A DNA stretch of 64,000 nt from Streptomyces canus (GTDB lineage: Bacteria; Actinomycetota; Actinomycetes; Streptomycetales; Streptomycetaceae), in assembly GCF_041435015.1 (NCBI RefSeq), contig NZ_CP107989.1, positions 9,362,001 through 9,426,000 of the forward strand, written 5' to 3'. Under the pieces are notes generated by a model. It was not told the origin of the DNA. It saw only the letters and a program-made list of their open reading frames with translations, and searched no databases. Every line of letters begins with the position of its first letter. Position 1 is the first letter of the stretch. Shown here one piece after another: positions 25,294 through 34,115 of this stretch. The translations under genes were made by a program, and so were the position numbers.

Positions 25294-25675
25294 GTGACAG
25301 CTGCAGTCCTCACGGCACCGGAACGCATCGCCACGGTTGAGGCTCGGGCGGAGCCGTTCTGCGGACCGGGCGATGTGATCGTGGAGAGCACGGAGTCGGG
25401 CTGTGCGGCACGGACTTGGCGGTGTTCCACGGCAAGCGGGACGCCCCGGCCCTGCGTCCCGCCGTGGACCGGGCCGTGCCCGGAGCCACGGTGGTGCTGC
25501 GCGGGTCGAGGATCTACGACCACCTCGGCGACTTCAGCGCCGCCATGACCGAACTGCCCGCGGTCCGGCTTCCCGCGCGCGGGCGCAGGAGGCCGGGGCC
25601 GCCGGACGGGCCGGGAAGACCTGGATCGACCTCGGGAGCGAGTATGCGCACGACCACGGGAGCGAGTATGCGTAA
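25294..25675 (+). pseudogene. Zinc-type alcohol dehydrogenase relic
   Basis: Translation from GTG 25294 gives TAAVLTAPERIATVEARAEP and GDVIVESTESG, the start of a medium-chain dehydrogenase. The expected zinc site CGTDLAVFHGKRDAPAL follows in another frame because one C is missing near 25402. Most of the protein, including the cofactor domain, is absent. A C-terminal-like piece ending RAGKTWIDLGSEYA appears in a third frame and stops at 25675. The gene is therefore broken by frameshifts and a large internal deletion. Its promoter now probably serves the downstream gene. Confidence 0.7.
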
Positions 25676-27455
25676 GTCCATCGCCACCGTCTGCCTCAGC
25701 GGCACCCTCACCGAGAAGCTGACGGCCGCCTCACGGGCCGGCTTCGACGGCGTCGAGATCTTCGAGAACGACCTTCTGGCGAGCCCGCTCGCCCCCGAGG
25801 AGATCGCTGCCCGCACAGCCGACCTGGGCCTGAGTATCGACCTTTACCAGCCGATGCGGGACATCGAGGCGGTCCCGGAAGAGATCTTCGCCCGCAACCT
25901 CAGGCGCGCCCGGCGCAAGTTCGAGCTGATGCGCAGGCTCGGCGCCGACACCGTCCTCGTCTGCTCCAGCGTCGCCCCACAGGCCGTGGACGACGACGCC
26001 CTCGCGGCCGAGCAGCTGAGCCGACTCGCCGACCTGGCCCAGGAGTTCGGCATCCGGGTGGCCTACGAGGCACTCGCGTGGGGGCGGCACGTCAGCACGT
26101 ACGGCCACGCCTGGCGGATCGTCGAAGCCGCAGACCATCCTGCGCTCGGCACCTGCCTGGACAGCTTTCACATCCTCTCCCGGGCTTCCGGACCCGAGGA
26201 CCTCAAAGGCATCGCGGACATCCCCGGCGACAAGATCTTCTTCCTCCAGCTCGCCGACGCCCCCTTGATGGCCATGGACGTCCTCCAGTGGAGCCGCCAC
26301 TACCGCTGCTTCCCCGGGCAGGGCGGCTTCGACGTGGCCGGACTCCTCCGTCACGTCCTGAACGCCGGATACGACGGCCCCCTGTCCCTGGAGGTCTTCA
26401 ACGACGTCTTCCGCCAGGCGGACGCGGGCCGCACCGCGCTGGACGGGCTGCGCTCCCTGCTCGCCCTCGAGGAGAACGCCGGCGTCTCCCCGCTCCCGGC
26501 TCCGGTGATCCCCTCCGGCGTGGCCTTCGCGGAACTCGCCACCAGCGACCCCGAACCCGTCGGCGAACTCCTCTCCGCTCTCGGCTTCACCCGCACCGCC
26601 CGTCACCACGGCAAACCGGTCGACCTCTGGGAGCAGGGTACGGCCCGGGTCCTGGTCAACACGGGTGCCGCCGGCCGCCGTACCGACACCACCCTGGCCG
26701 CCGTAGGCCTGGAGACGGCGGATCCGGCGGCCTCCGCCCGCCGCGCGGAAGCCCTGCTCGCACCCGCCCTGCCCAAGCGCCGTGCCGCCAGGGACGTTCC
26801 GTTGGAGTCGATCGCGGCCCCCGATGGCACCGAGGTCCTCTTCTGTGCGACCAGCCGTCCCGAACTCCCCAGCTGGACCGACGACTTCACCTGCACGGCC
26901 GAGAACGGACCCGGGGACGCCATGGTCATCGACCACCTCGCGCTGACCCAGCCGTGGCACCACTTCGACGAATCGGTGCTCTTCCACCGCACGGTACTGG
27001 GCCTCAGCCCGCACGAGACCGTCGAACTCGCCGACCCCTATGGCCTGTTCCGCAGCCGAGCCCTGTCGGCCTCGACCGACGGGCCCCGGCTGGTCCTCAA
27101 CCTCGCGCCCGCTCCGGAGGATGGCGGCGAAACCCGAGCCCGGCACGTGGCGTTCGCCGTCGACGACATCGTCGCCGCGGTGCGCCGCTTCCGGGCGGCC
27201 GGGGCAGGGCTGCTGCGCGTCCCGGCGAACTACTACGACGACCTCGATGCGCGATTCGATTTCGCCGAGGGGGAGTTGGAGACGTACCGCGAGCTGGGCA
27301 TCCTCTATGACCGTGACGAGCGGGGCGGCGAGTTCCAGCACTGCTACACCGAGACGGTCGGCCACGTCTTCTTCGAGTTCGTGCAGCGGACCGGCGGTTA
27401 TTCGGGGTTCGGCGCGGCGAACGCGCCCATCCGGCTGGCCGCGCAGCGAAGGTAG
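25668..27455 (+). CDS. Dehydroshikimate dehydratase-like sugar isomerase/HPPD fusion
   Basis: The 595-residue protein has two domains. Residues 1 to about 270 form a TIM barrel of the xylose isomerase-like/AP endonuclease 2 family (LSIDLYQPMRDIEAVPEE, GTCLDSFHILSRAS, IFFLQLADAP, GPLSLEVFNDVFRQ). Residues 290-595 resemble 4-hydroxyphenylpyruvate dioxygenase and retain the metal triad positions His in VIDHLALTQP, His in RARHVAFAVDD and Glu in GHVFFEFVQR. This layout matches QsuB/QuiC-type dehydroshikimate dehydratases, which convert 3-dehydroshikimate to protocatechuate. The start was set at ATG 25668; a 24-bp duplication supplies a second in-frame ATG and ribosome site at 25644. Confidence 0.83.
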   Translation: MRKSIATVCLSGTLTEKLTAASRAGFDGVEIFENDLLASPLAPEEIAARTADLGLSIDLYQPMRDIEAVPEEIFARNLRRARRKFELMRRLGADTVLVCSSVAPQAVDDDALAAEQLSRLADLAQEFGIRVAYEALAWGRHVSTYGHAWRIVEAADHPALGTCLDSFHILSRASGPEDLKGIADIPGDKIFFLQLADAPLMAMDVLQWSRHYRCFPGQGGFDVAGLLRHVLNAGYDGPLSLEVFNDVFRQADAGRTALDGLRSLLALEENAGVSPLPAPVIPSGVAFAELATSDPEPVGELLSALGFTRTARHHGKPVDLWEQGTARVLVNTGAAGRRTDTTLAAVGLETADPAASARRAEALLAPALPKRRAARDVPLESIAAPDGTEVLFCATSRPELPSWTDDFTCTAENGPGDAMVIDHLALTQPWHHFDESVLFHRTVLGLSPHETVELADPYGLFRSRALSASTDGPRLVLNLAPAPEDGGETRARHVAFAVDDIVAAVRRFRAAGAGLLRVPANYYDDLDARFDFAEGELETYRELGILYDRDERGGEFQHCYTETVGHVFFEFVQRTGGYSGFGAANAPIRLAAQRR

Positions 27456-27507
27456 GAGTTCGGAAACTGCCGACGGTGGTGGGCCGGAGGTGTGTCATCA
27501 TCCGCCG

Positions 27508-28413
27508 ATGACCTCCGAAACGATCACCGCGGACGCGGCAGGCACTTGGACACTCGGCGATCTCACCGTCAACCGCGTCGGCTTCGGCGCGATGCGGCTG
27601 ACGGGCAGCGCGGCCTTCCACTTCGGCACCCCGAGCGACCGGCAGCGGTCGATCGCCGTGCTGCGCAGGGCGATCGAGCTCGGCGTGAACCACATCGACA
27701 CGGCCGCCTTCTACTTCTCCTCGCTGCGCTCCGCCAACGAGATCATCAACAGCGCACTGTCCCCGTACCCCGACGACCTCGTCATCGCCGCGAAGGTCGG
27801 GCCCTTCCGGGACTACACGGGCGAGTGGGGCACCTCGGCCCGACCGGAAGACCTGCGCGGTCACGTCGAGGAGAACCTCCGTCAGCTCGGCCGCGACCAC
27901 CTCGACCTGGTGTATCTCCGCCGGATGCGCCAGGACTCGGTCGCCGCGCACTTCGGGGCCCTCGCCGAACTGCGCGACAAGGGGCTGATCCGGCACCTCG
28001 GCATCTCCGACGTCGAGCCCCGGCACCTTGCCGAGGCGCAGGCCATCGCGCCGGTGGTGTCCGTGCAGAACCGCTTCGGGCTCGACTCCCGCAACCGGGT
28101 CACCGACGACATGGTGCGGATCTGCGGCGAACAGGGCATCGCCTTCGTGCCGTTCTTCGCGATCGCCGGGGACGCCGGAGCCGAGGGCGCCACCACCGCT
28201 CACGACGAGGCGGTGCTCGCCGTCGCACGGGCGCACGACGCGACCCCCGCCCAGGTCCGGCTCGCCTGGACCCTCGCCCAGGGCCCGCACGTCCTGGCGA
28301 TCCCCGGCACCTGCAACCCCGACCATCTCGCCGAGAACATCGCGGCCGGCGCGCTGAGGCTCACCGACGGCGAGCTGGAGATCCTGAACTCACTGCATCA
28401 GAAAGCCGGTTGA
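27508..28413 (+). CDS. Aldo/keto reductase
   Basis: The 301-residue protein is an NADPH-dependent aldo/keto reductase. It shows GFGAMRLTGS, the catalytic Asp-Tyr region (HIDTAAFYFSSLRSANEII), a lysine in VIAAKVGPF, and the C-terminal cofactor block VLAIPGTCNPDHLAENIAA. At the position of the usual catalytic His there is DLVYLRRM, where the His is replaced by Arg (typical members read DLVQLHR or DVYQLHN). Activity may therefore differ from standard members. It is 52 bp downstream of the dehydratase-like gene. Confidence 0.85.
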   Translation: MTSETITADAAGTWTLGDLTVNRVGFGAMRLTGSAAFHFGTPSDRQRSIAVLRRAIELGVNHIDTAAFYFSSLRSANEIINSALSPYPDDLVIAAKVGPFRDYTGEWGTSARPEDLRGHVEENLRQLGRDHLDLVYLRRMRQDSVAAHFGALAELRDKGLIRHLGISDVEPRHLAEAQAIAPVVSVQNRFGLDSRNRVTDDMVRICGEQGIAFVPFFAIAGDAGAEGATTAHDEAVLAVARAHDATPAQVRLAWTLAQGPHVLAIPGTCNPDHLAENIAAGALRLTDGELEILNSLHQKAG

Positions 28414-28417
28414 TAGA

Positions 28418-28873
28418 TCAGACGGCCCACACGCCGTCCTGCATGACGTGCCGCCCGCGCATCTCGTGCTGCCCGTGAAGGGCCTGCACCGTGCGCGGGC
28501 GCACCTGGAAGAAGGCGTAGGAGGCACTGTCGAGGCGCGGGTCCCAGCCCGTCTTCGCCAGAAAGACGTCGATCGCCCCGGGCGGCACGTCCTCCCCGCT
28601 ATAGGTCCGCACATCCCCGTCGATGAGCACGACGTCCTGGGTGTCCCCGAACGCCAGCCGGGTGCGCCCGCCGTCGCGCAGATTGCGGCCCGTGGGATTG
28701 GTGATCCGCGTGGACAGCCAGACGGACTCGCCGTCCCAGGCGAACCACAGCGCGACCAGACACGGCAGCCCGTCGGCGTCCGCCGAGGCCACCCAGATGT
28801 CCGTCTCGCGCTCCAGCCGGGCCAGTACGTCGCGCTTGCGCTGTTCGGGGGTGCGGCTCTCGGTGATCGTCAT
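28418..28873 (-). CDS. PPOX-class flavin-binding protein
   Basis: The 151-residue split-barrel protein shows ETDIWVASADADGLPCLVAL, then WLSTRITNPTGRNLRDGGR and LAFGDTQDVVLIDGDVRTY, a pattern common to pyridoxamine 5'-phosphate oxidase-like FMN or F420 proteins. It is convergent with the aldo/keto reductase, with 4 bp between the stops. Function is unknown. Confidence 0.8.
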   Translation of the reverse strand: MTITESRTPEQRKRDVLARLERETDIWVASADADGLPCLVALWFAWDGESVWLSTRITNPTGRNLRDGGRTRLAFGDTQDVVLIDGDVRTYSGEDVPPGAIDVFLAKTGWDPRLDSASYAFFQVRPRTVQALHGQHEMRGRHVMQDGVWAV

Positions 28874-29059
28874 GGCCGGGACGCTACCGGCCGCCTCGCC
28901 CCGGCGCCTCGGTCCGGGGCCCTACGACCGCCGCCCGAGGCGCCGCCCACCCGCGGAGTCCGACAGGCAGTCCCGCCTCACTTCCGGCAGCGTTGACGTC
29001 ACCGTCCCCACCTGCGGGCTCGCTCGAGCGGGAACCCCTCGGCAGGCGTCCCGCCCGCC

Positions 29060-29390
29060 GCCACAGGCTCCTCCGCCGTGCGGCCGCGCGCACTGGTCCG
29101 GCCCGTAGCCGATCGGGCAGGCCGTCGTCATGGGCTCCTCGTTGTGCGGCTGGGCCCACGGGTCCCGCCTGAGTCGGTCGGGCAGGCCGCCGTTATGGGC
29201 TTTCCGTTGTGCGGTTGGGCGCAGTGGTCCGGCCTGAGTCGGTCGGGTCGGCCGCCGTTATGGGCTTTCCGTTGTGCGGTTGGGCGCAGTGGTCCGGCCT
29301 GAGTCGGTCGGGTCGGCCGCTGTCATGGGCTTTCCGTTGTGCGGCTGGACGCACCGGGCCGTGCCCGTCTCAGTCGGCCGGGCAACAACG
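29060..29390. repeat. 65-bp tandem repeat, about five copies
   Basis: A 65-bp unit recurs with strict period. The block ATGGGCT starts at 29130, 29195, 29260 and 29325, and a degenerate copy aligns at 29065. The middle copies differ at only a few bases; the outer ones are worn. Core sequence: GTTGTGCGGTTGGGCGCAG, then GGTCCGGCCTGAGTCGGTC and GGGTCGGCCGCCGTT. Because 65 is not divisible by three, no reading frame continues across copies. There are no unique spacers, so it is not a CRISPR. The whole 744-bp gap (28874-29617) holds no gene. Confidence 0.9.
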
Positions 29391-29617
29391 TTGATCGCCG
29401 CAGCCCTGATCCGTGCTGGGGCACCCCGCTTCGCAGCCGGTCCGGTCCGGACCGTCGCGGAGCGTCTGAGCTTTGGAGCGGGCCGAGCCGCCCCAGGGCA
29501 CCCGCGCCGTGCAAGCAGCCCAGAGCCACCACGGGGCGCCCGCGCCGTGCAGCCGGTCCGATCCGTCGCAGTGCACCCCGCCGTGCAGTCCAGCCGCCCT
29601 GCTCCTCAGCGCAACCC

Positions 29618-30325
29618 CTAGCCCAGCCGCTCGTGCAGGAAGGGCACCGTGCTCTCCCATGCGCGGGTGGCGGACTCGGCGTCGTAGACCGGGCGGCCGT
29701 CGTTGAAGAAGGCGTGGTTCGCCGGGTAGAGGCGCAGGTCCGGGGTGATGCCCGACTGCTGCCGGACGGCCGCGCGCAGAGCGTCGAGGCTCTTCGCCGG
29801 GATGCTCTCGTCGAGCTCGCCGTAGTGGCCCAGGATCTCCGCCTTCAGGCCCGAGAAGTCGGGCAGCTCGCCCTGGATCACGCCGTAGAACGGCACCGCG
29901 GCGCTCACCCGGGGGTCGGCCGCCGCCAGGTAGAGGACGAAGCCGCCGCCCATGCAGAACCCGACCGCGCCGACGGTGTCCGAGGTGACCTCGTCCAGCG
30001 ACAGCAGATGGTCGACCGCGCCGGAGAGCAGTTCCACACCCCGCGAGACCGGGAGGTCCTGCATCATCCGCAGGGCCTCGGCGCTCTCGTGGGCGACATT
30101 GCCGCCGTACAGGTCGGGGGCGAGGGCCACGAAGCCCGCCGCCGCCAGCCGGTCGGCGACGTCGGCGATGTGGTCGGTCAGGCCCCACCACTCCTGGATG
30201 ACGATGACGCCCGGCCCGCTCCCGGACGGCGGCAGCGCCAGATAGCCGTGCGCGGTGGTGCCGCCGCTCGGGAAGGTGACGTTCTGGCGGGCGGGAGCTC
30301 CAGTCGACTTCGGCAGTTCTGTCAT
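29618..30325 (-). CDS. Dienelactone hydrolase family protein
   Basis: The 235-residue alpha/beta hydrolase has the dienelactone hydrolase signatures: VIVIQEWWGLTDHIADVADR, the cysteine nucleophile elbow VGAVGFCMGGGFVLYLA, the acid in ILGHYGELDESIPAKS, and the histidine in LYPANHAFFNDGRP. Family members hydrolyse dienelactone or related cyclic esters in aromatic breakdown. The start was set at MTELPK because upstream in-frame residues are not conserved-looking. Nearby dehydroshikimate and oxygenase genes make an aromatic role possible. Confidence 0.88.
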   Translation of the reverse strand: MTELPKSTGAPARQNVTFPSGGTTAHGYLALPPSGSGPGVIVIQEWWGLTDHIADVADRLAAAGFVALAPDLYGGNVAHESAEALRMMQDLPVSRGVELLSGAVDHLLSLDEVTSDTVGAVGFCMGGGFVLYLAAADPRVSAAVPFYGVIQGELPDFSGLKAEILGHYGELDESIPAKSLDALRAAVRQQSGITPDLRLYPANHAFFNDGRPVYDAESATRAWESTVPFLHERLG

Positions 30326-30531
30326 GGTGCTCGACTCCTGTGCGGCAGTCCGGTCATGGGGCGCCGGAGCCGTGACCCCGGCGGTGATCACCAGCCTGTC
30401 ACGCGGCACACGGCCCACGCACAGGAGCCCCGGCCGACCCGACTGGCGCCGACAACGTTTTACGTATAACCTCTCCCGTCAACCACCCGCTACCAGCCGT
30501 AAAGCAGCCGCCCCGAGAGGACGTCGTTCCG

Positions 30532-30924
30532 ATGAGACGCGTCGCCCTGGTCACCCTCGTCGTCGACGACTACGACGAGGCGATCCGCTTCTACACCGAA
30601 GCCCTCGGCTTCCGGCTCGTCGAGGACACGCCCCGCTCCGACGGCTCCCGCTGGGTCGTCGTACGGCCGGACGACCGCGAAGGCGGCACCGACCTGCTGC
30701 TCGCCCGCGCCAAGGGTGAGGCTCAGCGGACTCGGGTGGGGAACCAGACCGGCGGGCGCGTCGGCTTCTTCCTGCACACCGACGACTTCGCCCGCGACCA
30801 CGCCCGCATGCTCGGCGCGGGCGTGACCTTCCTGGAGGAGCCGCGCCACGAGCCCTACGGCTCGGTCGCCGTCTTCCAGGACCTCTACGGAAACCGCTGG
30901 GACCTGCTCCAGCCCGCCGACTGA
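30532..30924 (+). CDS. VOC/glyoxalase family protein
   Basis: The 130-residue protein has one vicinal-oxygen-chelate module. The N-terminal half is ALVTLVVDDYDEAIRFYTEA and the C-terminal half GVTFLEEPRHEPYGSVAVFQ followed by DLYGNRWDLLQP. The metal-ligand glutamate of glyoxalase I is not clear. AAGAGG-like sequence precedes ATG 30532. It lies 42 bp ahead of the adenosine deaminase gene and may be cotranscribed. Confidence 0.85.
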   Translation: MRRVALVTLVVDDYDEAIRFYTEALGFRLVEDTPRSDGSRWVVVRPDDREGGTDLLLARAKGEAQRTRVGNQTGGRVGFFLHTDDFARDHARMLGAGVTFLEEPRHEPYGSVAVFQDLYGNRWDLLQPAD

Positions 30925-30966
30925 CCTTCACGACACCCCTGTTCGAAGTCCGAGGAAGACCCCGCC

Positions 30967-32031
30967 ATGACCGCTACGCGCGTAGACACCGAACTGATCC
31001 GCCGCCTCCCCAAGGCCGTCCTGCACGACCACCTCGACGGCGGCCTGCGCCCCGCCACCGTGGTGGAACTCGCGGCGGAGATCGGCCACACCCTGCCCAC
31101 CACCGACCCGGACGAGCTCGCCGCCTGGTACTTCGAGGCCGCCAACTCCGGCGACCTGGTGCGCTACATAGCCACCTTCGAGCACACCCTCGCCGTCATG
31201 CAGACGCGTGAGGGCCTGCTGCGCACGGCCGAGGAGTACGTCCTCGACCTGGCCGCCGACGGGGTCGTGTACGGCGAGGTGCGCTACGCCCCCGAGCTGA
31301 ACACCGACGGCGAACTGACCATGGCCGAGGTCGTCGAGACGGTCCAGGAGGGCCTGGCCGCCGGCATGGCGAAGGCCGCCGCCGCCGGCACCCCGGTACG
31401 GGTCGGCACGCTGCTGTGCGGGATGCGGATGTTCGACCGGGTGCGCGAGGCCGCCGACCTGGCCGTGGCCTTCCGGGACGCCGGTGTCGTCGGCTTCGAC
31501 ATCGCCGGCGCCGAGGACGGCTTCCCGGCCGCCGACCACCGGGACGCCTTCGAGCACCTGCGCCGCGAGAACGTGCCGTTCACCATCCACGCCGGTGAGG
31601 CCCACGGCCTGCCCAGCATCCACCAGGCCGTGCAGGTGTGCGGCGCCCAGCGCCTCGGCCACGGCGTGCGGATCACCGACGACATCGTCGACGGCAAGCT
31701 CGGCCGGCTCGCGGGCTGGGTCCGGGACCGCCGTATCGCGCTGGAGATGTGCCCGACCTCCAACCTGCAGACCGGCGCCGCCACCTCGATCGCCGAGCAC
31801 CCGATCACGGCCTTGAAGGACCTGGGCTTCCGGGTCACCCTCAACACCGACAACCGACTCGTGTCCGGTACGACGATGACCCGGGAGATGTCCCTGCTGG
31901 TCGAGGACGCGGGCTGGACGGTCGAGGACCTGCGCACCGTCACGGTGAACGCGCTCAAGAGCGCCTTCATCCCGTTCGACGAGCGCAAGGCCCTCATCGA
32001 CGACGTCGTCCTGCCGGGCTACGCGCTCTGA
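30967..32031 (+). CDS. add: Adenosine deaminase
   Basis: The 354-residue enzyme converts adenosine to inosine in purine salvage. Zinc ligands are in [12 protein letters not shown] (residues 18-29). The catalytic block is [13 protein letters not shown] with His and Glu. A further His is in QRLGHGVRI, and the zinc aspartate lies in [18 protein letters not shown]. Length is normal. The C terminus overlaps the tail of the DinB gene by 13 bp on the opposite strand. Confidence 0.93.
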   Translation: MTATRVDTELIRRLPKAVLHDHLDGGLRPATVVELAAEIGHTLPTTDPDELAAWYFEAANSGDLVRYIATFEHTLAVMQTREGLLRTAEEYVLDLAADGVVYGEVRYAPELNTDGELTMAEVVETVQEGLAAGMAKAAAAGTPVRVGTLLCGMRMFDRVREAADLAVAFRDAGVVGFDIAGAEDGFPAADHRDAFEHLRRENVPFTIHAGEAHGLPSIHQAVQVCGAQRLGHGVRITDDIVDGKLGRLAGWVRDRRIALEMCPTSNLQTGAATSIAEHPITALKDLGFRVTLNTDNRLVSGTTMTREMSLLVEDAGWTVEDLRTVTVNALKSAFIPFDERKALIDDVVLPGYAL

Positions 32032-32528
32032 AGCAGCCCCCGCACATAGGCGGCCTGTCCGACGTGCTGGAGATCGTCGGACAGGACGCTGATCAACCGG
32101 ACCCCCAGGGTGACCGGCGGATCCCAGTTCTCGTCCACGACCCGGTCCAGGTCCGCGGCCGTCAGCCCGCGCAGGGCTTCGAGGCTCTGGGCGTGCACGG
32201 CGTCGTAGTAGCCGGTCAACAGGTCGGCGGAGTCGACCCGCACCTTGGCGACCTGCGCGGAGGTGTGGCCGTACCCGATGTCATGGGGCTTCAGGTCCAG
32301 GCCGAAGCGCTTCTCCCAGTCCTGGGTCAGCCAGACCTGGTCGAGGTCGAGGGCGCCGGCCACGTGGTCGTCCTGGACCCGGGTGAGATGCCAGACCAAC
32401 CAGGCGACGGAGTTGGCGTCGGGAGCGGGGCGACGGTGGAGGTCGTCGAGGGTCAGTCCCTCGACGGCCGCGTGGACCTCTTCCTGGATGCGGGTGTACG
32501 CGTCGATGAGGATGTCCTTTGCATGCAT
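32019..32528 (-). CDS. DinB/DUF664 family protein
   Basis: This 169-residue four-helix protein belongs to the DinB superfamily, which includes mycothiol- and bacillithiol-dependent enzymes. The metal-binding histidine pair is seen in [18 protein letters not shown], with a third expected in [17 protein letters not shown] 32528 ([11 protein letters not shown]) was preferred to ATG 32540. In a mycothiol-producing actinomycete a thiol-transferase role is likely but unproven. Confidence 0.85.
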   Translation of the reverse strand: MHAKDILIDAYTRIQEEVHAAVEGLTLDDLHRRPAPDANSVAWLVWHLTRVQDDHVAGALDLDQVWLTQDWEKRFGLDLKPHDIGYGHTSAQVAKVRVDSADLLTGYYDAVHAQSLEALRGLTAADLDRVVDENWDPPVTLGVRLISVLSDDLQHVGQAAYVRGLLQSA

Positions 32529-32556
32529 GGTCTCCACCATCGCGCATCGCGCCGCG

Positions 32557-34053
32557 TCACGCGTCGGGAATCCAGCTCCCGTGGAAGCCCAGCGGCACCC
32601 GCCCCGGCAGATGGATCCGGGCGACCGGCTCGCCGCTGAAGTCCTGGGCCGCGAGAATCACCAGGTCCGAGGCGCCGCGATCGGGGTTGTGCACATACGC
32701 GATCGCGTACCCGTCGTCCTCCGCGGCCCGCTCGTCGCAGGGGTCGGACGGCACGAACACGGCCTCGCTCGCCGCCGCTCCCCGGGGCAGCCGGTGCACC
32801 TGCGAGGTGCCGCGCAGCAGGTCGTGCTTGATGAGCGCGTTGCTGAACGCCCGGTCGGGCGGGTTGCCGTCGACCGCCTGATAGGCCAGCGCCATCTCCG
32901 CGGCCGCCGCCGAGTAGCCGTAGCGGTGCCGGCGGGACACCAACGCCTCGTTGACGCGTGGGAATTCCTGAGGGCGGTCGTCGAGGGTCCGGGTCCGTAC
33001 CCGCCCCTGACGCAGGTCCACCGTCCAGCGGTCCAGCCGGGGGGTGCCCGCTCCGTACGGCCCTCCCGAGCCGTTGCCCGCCACGAGGAAGGGCGCGTCG
33101 AAGTTCGTCATGTCGATGACCAGGTTCGGGCCCTCCTCGTACGCGTTGAGGGTGTGCGAGTAGTACACCGGGTCGACCTCGAACCAGCGGACCGCGCCCC
33201 CGGCGCGAGGCAGCACGCCGACCCGTGCCGGATGCCGGTCGTTCCAGACGTACGGCACGATGTCGCCGCGCTCGGCGCCCGCCGCGTCGAAGGTGACCGG
33301 CATGTCGAGGATCACCACATGGTTCTCGGTGAGCGCGAAGTCATGGATCATCGGCGCGTCCGCCACCGGGATCCGTGTGCTGCGCGAGACGCGGCCCGCC
33401 GCGTTCACGACCAGGTGCCGCACATGGTCCCAGGTCGGGTAGTAGGCGATCGCGTGCAGTTCATCGGCGTGGACGTCGTACTTGGTGTGCGCCGTGAACG
33501 CGCCCTCCAGGGTGCCCCGGAAGTCGTAGGTGCCCACGGTGTTCAGCTCGTCGTCGAGTTCGTACGGCAGCGGCCCGCTCTCCTGGAGCGCCAGGATCCG
33601 CCCCCGGTACGGGATCACGTGGGTGTTGCAGGGGAAGTCGTCCGGCGGCACCGGGCCCGGGTAGGGCTCGCCGAGCTTCTTCGCGACCTGGGACGAGCGC
33701 ACCCAGCGGTTGCGGTACCACTCCGCGCGGCCCTCGCGCAGCCGGACGCCGTGCACCATGCCCTCGCCGAGCATCCAGTGGTGGGCGCGCGGGTCCTCAA
33801 GGCCCAGAGCGTTGGGGCCGTTGCGCAGATAACGGCCGTTGAGCTCGCGCGGGATGCGGCCGGTGACCGGCAGGTCGAAGGCCGTCAGCTCCTCGGTGAC
33901 CGGCTTGAAGGCGCCCTCCAGGAAGGGGAAGCGGCGCGCTGTCCGGGGAGCCGCAGCGGCGGGCAGCGCGCCCGCCCCGGTGCCGACGAGCGCGCCGGCC
34001 GCCGTGATCGCCGCCGCGCCGCGCAGTACGTTCCGTCGTGTCGGGTCCGTCAT
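32557..34053 (-). CDS. Carotenoid oxygenase family protein with Tat signal
   Basis: The 498-residue protein is a carotenoid cleavage/lignostilbene dioxygenase-like enzyme. The N terminus has a twin-arginine signal, TRRNVLRGAAAITAAGALVG, so it is probably exported folded. The beta-propeller iron-binding histidines appear in DPRAHHWMLGEGMVHGVRL, TAHTKYDVHADELHAIAYYP, APMIHDFALTENHVVI and LGFHGSWIP. The substrate could be a carotenoid or a stilbene-like phenolic. The divergent arrangement with LysR is broken by only 62 bp on the same strand; LysR lies upstream and reads in the same direction. Confidence 0.88.
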   Translation of the reverse strand: MTDPTRRNVLRGAAAITAAGALVGTGAGALPAAAAPRTARRFPFLEGAFKPVTEELTAFDLPVTGRIPRELNGRYLRNGPNALGLEDPRAHHWMLGEGMVHGVRLREGRAEWYRNRWVRSSQVAKKLGEPYPGPVPPDDFPCNTHVIPYRGRILALQESGPLPYELDDELNTVGTYDFRGTLEGAFTAHTKYDVHADELHAIAYYPTWDHVRHLVVNAAGRVSRSTRIPVADAPMIHDFALTENHVVILDMPVTFDAAGAERGDIVPYVWNDRHPARVGVLPRAGGAVRWFEVDPVYYSHTLNAYEEGPNLVIDMTNFDAPFLVAGNGSGGPYGAGTPRLDRWTVDLRQGRVRTRTLDDRPQEFPRVNEALVSRRHRYGYSAAAAEMALAYQAVDGNPPDRAFSNALIKHDLLRGTSQVHRLPRGAAASEAVFVPSDPCDERAAEDDGYAIAYVHNPDRGASDLVILAAQDFSGEPVARIHLPGRVPLGFHGSWIPDA

Positions 34054-34115
34054 CTTCCCTACTCCTGACCGTGGTTGTTCTCGGGAACGGTCATGAGTCT
34101 GGTGCGCGGGACGGA

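Noticed and set aside
25416..27455. A 679-residue protein starting inside the alcohol dehydrogenase relic
   Set aside because: The first 84 residues are dehydrogenase debris; the conserved protein begins at 25668.
29060..29390. CRISPR array
   Set aside because: The whole 65-bp unit repeats without unique spacers and no cas genes are present.
29078..29621. Several short open frames across the 65-bp repeat
   Set aside because: They only reflect the repeat read in rotating frames; there are no ribosome sites or conserved content.
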